Shown: positions 62,415 to 64,000 of the stretch, one piece after another | Position numbering within the stretch: the stretch's first letter is position 1 | Layout of the letters: the number at the start of each line of letters is the position of its first letter | DNA from: Microbacterium mitrae | GTDB lineage: Bacteria > Actinomycetota > Actinomycetes > Actinomycetales > Microbacteriaceae | Assembly: GCF_008017445.1 (NCBI RefSeq) | Contig: NZ_VRSW01000001.1 | Span: forward strand, 186,001 to 250,000 | Reading direction: 5' to 3' | Length of the DNA: 64,000 nucleotides | Position numbers and translations under genes: made by a program | The notes under the pieces: model-generated | Seen by the model: the letters and a program-made list of their open reading frames with translations, nothing else | Told to the model about the DNA's origin: nothing | The model's database searches: none

Positions 62415-62512
62415 TGAACCGCGCACGACACACGCCACCTCGTAGGAAACAGCCCCGCGATGCACAGAAACGGCCGCCCACGCGAGGTGAGCGGCCGTTG
62501 GAACCTGTTGGG

Positions 62513-63481
62513 TCAGAACGCGAGGAGCGGATCGATTCCGATGGCGACGAACAACAGCGTCAGGTAAGTGATGGATGCGTGGAAAACGCGCATCGGCGCG
62601 GCTGTGCCACCCTTGACGGCCTGGTTGTACAGGCGGTGCGATTCATACAGGAACCAGCCACCGAAGACGATCGCCGACACGGTGTACACGACGCCCATAC
62701 CTGCGACCGGAATCAGCAGGAGGGAACAGGCGATCGTCGCCCATGCGTAGAGGATGATCTGCAGGCCAACTTGGTGGGTCGGACGCGTCGCGCCCAGCAT
62801 CGGAACATGGACCGAGCCGTAGTCCTCCTTGTATTTCATCGACAGCGGCCAGTAGTGCGGCGGCGTCCACAGGAAGACAACCACGAAAAGAATGAACGGC
62901 GCCCACGAGAGCGAACCGGTGACGGCCGTCCACCCGATGAGAACCGGGAAGCAGCCGGCGATGCCGCCCCAGATGATGTTCTGCTCGGTGCGGCGCTTGA
63001 GGATCAGCGTGTAAATGACGACGTAGAAGAAGATCGCCACCACCGAAAGCGTGGCAGCCAACCAGTTGGTGGTGACCAGCAGCCAGACTGTCGAGACGAC
63101 GGCAAGCACCCACGCGAAGATGAGAGCGCCACGGGGCGAGACCTCCCCCGTCACGATTGGCCGCTTCTCGGTGCGCTGCATTTGCGCGTCCATATCGCGG
63201 TCAATGTACATGTTGAAGGCGGCTGCGGAACCAGCACTGAGCGCACCGCCGATGACGGTTGCGATCATCAGCCAACCGTTGGGCACGCCGCCCTGCGCCA
63301 GGAACATCACCGGAACTGTCGTCACGAGCAACAGCTCCATAACGCGCGGCTTCGTCAACTCAACATAAGCTCGGATCTTCTTGCCGATGCTTAGCTTCGC
63401 GTTCGCCGGTGCGGCAGACGTCGCAGTCAGGTGGATCGCCCCCTTAGGACGGTAGAGATTCGCGTGCGCGACAGAAAGCAC
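62513..63481 (-). CDS. ctaB: Haem O synthase (protohaem IX farnesyltransferase) CtaB
   Basis: I take the GTG at 63481 with GGGG just upstream, giving 322 residues; a CTG at 63430 or the longer frame to 63556 are alternatives. UbiA-type motif [12 protein letters not shown] near 110 binds the farnesyl diphosphate magnesium, and a second Asp-rich area [17 protein letters not shown] lies near 200. About nine membrane spans; [24 protein letters not shown] opens the first. It converts haem B to haem O for CtaA. It converges on ctaA and is divergent from tkt, a neighbourhood common in actinobacteria. Confidence 0.93.
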   Translation of the reverse strand: MLSVAHANLYRPKGAIHLTATSAAPANAKLSIGKKIRAYVELTKPRVMELLLVTTVPVMFLAQGGVPNGWLMIATVIGGALSAGSAAAFNMYIDRDMDAQMQRTEKRPIVTGEVSPRGALIFAWVLAVVSTVWLLVTTNWLAATLSVVAIFFYVVIYTLILKRRTEQNIIWGGIAGCFPVLIGWTAVTGSLSWAPFILFVVVFLWTPPHYWPLSMKYKEDYGSVHVPMLGATRPTHQVGLQIILYAWATIACSLLLIPVAGMGVVYTVSAIVFGGWFLYESHRLYNQAVKGGTAAPMRVFHASITYLTLLFVAIGIDPLLAF

Positions 63482-63669
63482 ACACCCCACTAGTCTACCC
63501 CGATGCACAGACCCGCCCGGGCTTGTCAGAAACGCACAATCAACGCCGTGCGCCACCGCTTATCGCTATGCTGAAATGACATACACGCGCTCAGCGAAGA
63601 CCAGCTTTGTTACCCAGTCGTAGGAAGGCGTTTGGCTTGAGCGCCTCTACTTTCGGGAGGGCGGTCCGG

Positions 63670-64000
63670 GTGTCGGAACTGCGTTGGGAAGAGATCGATA
63701 AGCGCGCTGTTGACACGGCTCGTGTGCTCGCGGCGGATGCGGTGGAGAAGGTTGGTAACGGTCACCCCGGCACGGCAATGAGCCTGGCTCCCGCCGCGTA
63801 CCTCCTCTATCAGCGCGTGCTGCGCCACGACCCGTCTGACACCGATTGGCTGGGTCGCGACCGTTTCATTCTGTCTGTGGGCCACTCGTCGTTGACGCAG
63901 TACGTTCAGCTGTACCTGGGCGGATTCGGGCTGGAGCTCGATGACCTCAAGGCGTTGCGCACGTGGGGTTCACTCACTCCCGGTCACCCCGAATATGGTC
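63670..64000 (+). CDS. tkt: Transketolase, N-terminal part (runs off the right edge)
   Basis: The frame from the GTG at 63670 (GGGAGG nine bases upstream) gives SELRWEEIDKRAVDTARVLA, then ADAVEKVGNGHPGTAMSLAPAAYLLYQ with the transketolase N-terminal His-Pro-Gly motif, and HDPSDTDWLGRDRFILSVGHSS. An in-frame TTG at 63637 with AGGAAGG upstream is an alternative start, adding 11 residues. It transfers two-carbon units in the pentose-phosphate pathway. The rest is outside the window. Divergent from ctaB. Confidence 0.95.
   Translation, partial: MSELRWEEIDKRAVDTARVLAADAVEKVGNGHPGTAMSLAPAAYLLYQRVLRHDPSDTDWLGRDRFILSVGHSSLTQYVQLYLGGFGLELDDLKALRTWGSLTPGHPEYG

Larger units (their letters stand above)
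62090..62512. other. 423-base noncoding spacer made largely of short repeats (ctaA-ctaB)
   Basis: No convincing reading frame is present. The region holds the seven-unit GGTTCCG array (62104-62198), the 21-base repeat family (62231-62414) and little else. It ends at the stop of convergent ctaB. A short stem GCGGCCG-like inverted pair near 62471-62500 may be the ctaB terminator, but I cannot position it with confidence. Confidence 0.7.

Noticed and set aside
62243..63394. A 383-codon plus-strand frame across the repeats and ctaB
   Set aside because: It reads antisense to ctaB and through the 21-base repeats; composition is that of a shadow frame.
1..64000. GGTTCCG sites as tRNA T-arm fragments
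   Set aside because: The tRNA T-arm consensus is GGTTCRA; these sites continue with CCG and lie mostly inside protein genes, so scattered tRNA remnants do not explain them.

Overview
This window is chromosomal DNA of a high-GC Gram-positive actinobacterium. The markers are RbpA, PafB-PafC, a HelY-type helicase, the actinobacterial glgA/glgC pair, a SufBCD operon with a Rieske-type subunit, frequent GTG starts and many 4-8 nt gene overlaps. Gene content and order fit the family Microbacteriaceae best; that placement is inference from synteny, not from a marker phylogeny. Almost everything is core metabolism and housekeeping. I see no prophage, transposase, CRISPR array, recognisable defence island or specialised-metabolite cluster.

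Layout. 1-8.5 kb: 5' end of a UvrA-like ATPase, an S9 peptidase, an SDR, an NfeD/SPFH membrane pair with a phosphodiesterase, rbpA, and lnt. 8.5-17.7 kb: a long minus-strand block trmI - FKBP lipoprotein - pafB - pafC - tatA - tatC - helY - lnt. In mycobacteria the Pup-proteasome genes lie inside this neighbourhood; none is present here. 17.8-25.3 kb: uppP, an M20 peptidase, tRNA-Leu(GAG), a VIT-family transporter, an SF2 helicase, an SGNH hydrolase and a TrmH methyltransferase. 25.4-31.1 kb: the tripartite tricarboxylate transporter tctCBA, divergent from a CitA/CitB-type two-component system whose kinase carries two frameshifts. 31.1-32.6 kb: a sirtuin and a histidine phosphatase. 32.6-43.4 kb: a leucine/branched-chain catabolic region: accD1-accA1-acyl-CoA dehydrogenase-MaoC-CitE, a TetR regulator, bkdABC, and a divergent Lrp regulator. 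43.4-49.5 kb: hydrolase, exonuclease, ribosomal protein L31 type B, an ABC ATPase, divergent glgA/glgC, serB. 49.5-54.1 kb: fabG, DUF3099, a small Cys protein, SURF1, an ABC-F protein, BioY. 54.2-60.8 kb: MFS transporter, MalY-type aminotransferase, and sufB-sufD-Rieske-sufC-sufT. 60.9-64 kb: ctaA and ctaB for haem A, then the start of tkt.

The genes connect in several ways. The 3-methylcrotonyl-CoA-type carboxylase needs biotin, which BioY can import. Branched-chain 2-oxoacid dehydrogenase products feed the acyl-CoA dehydrogenase/carboxylase/hydratase/lyase series. SURF1, CtaA and CtaB all serve cytochrome oxidase maturation. Tat, Lnt and the lipoproteins belong to export and envelope assembly.

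The most unusual signal is not a gene. A short motif, ATGGTTCCG (core GGTTCCG/CGGAACC), recurs throughout the window on both strands: by hand about 113 core copies and 28 full 9-mers, split 14:14 between strands. It lies in several reading frames and between genes, forms a seven-unit tandem array at 62104-62198, and forms a hairpin just upstream of ctaA. This resembles the genome-wide distribution of DNA uptake sequences or another genome-architecture signal. Next to that array is a second family of 21-bp repeats in both orientations.
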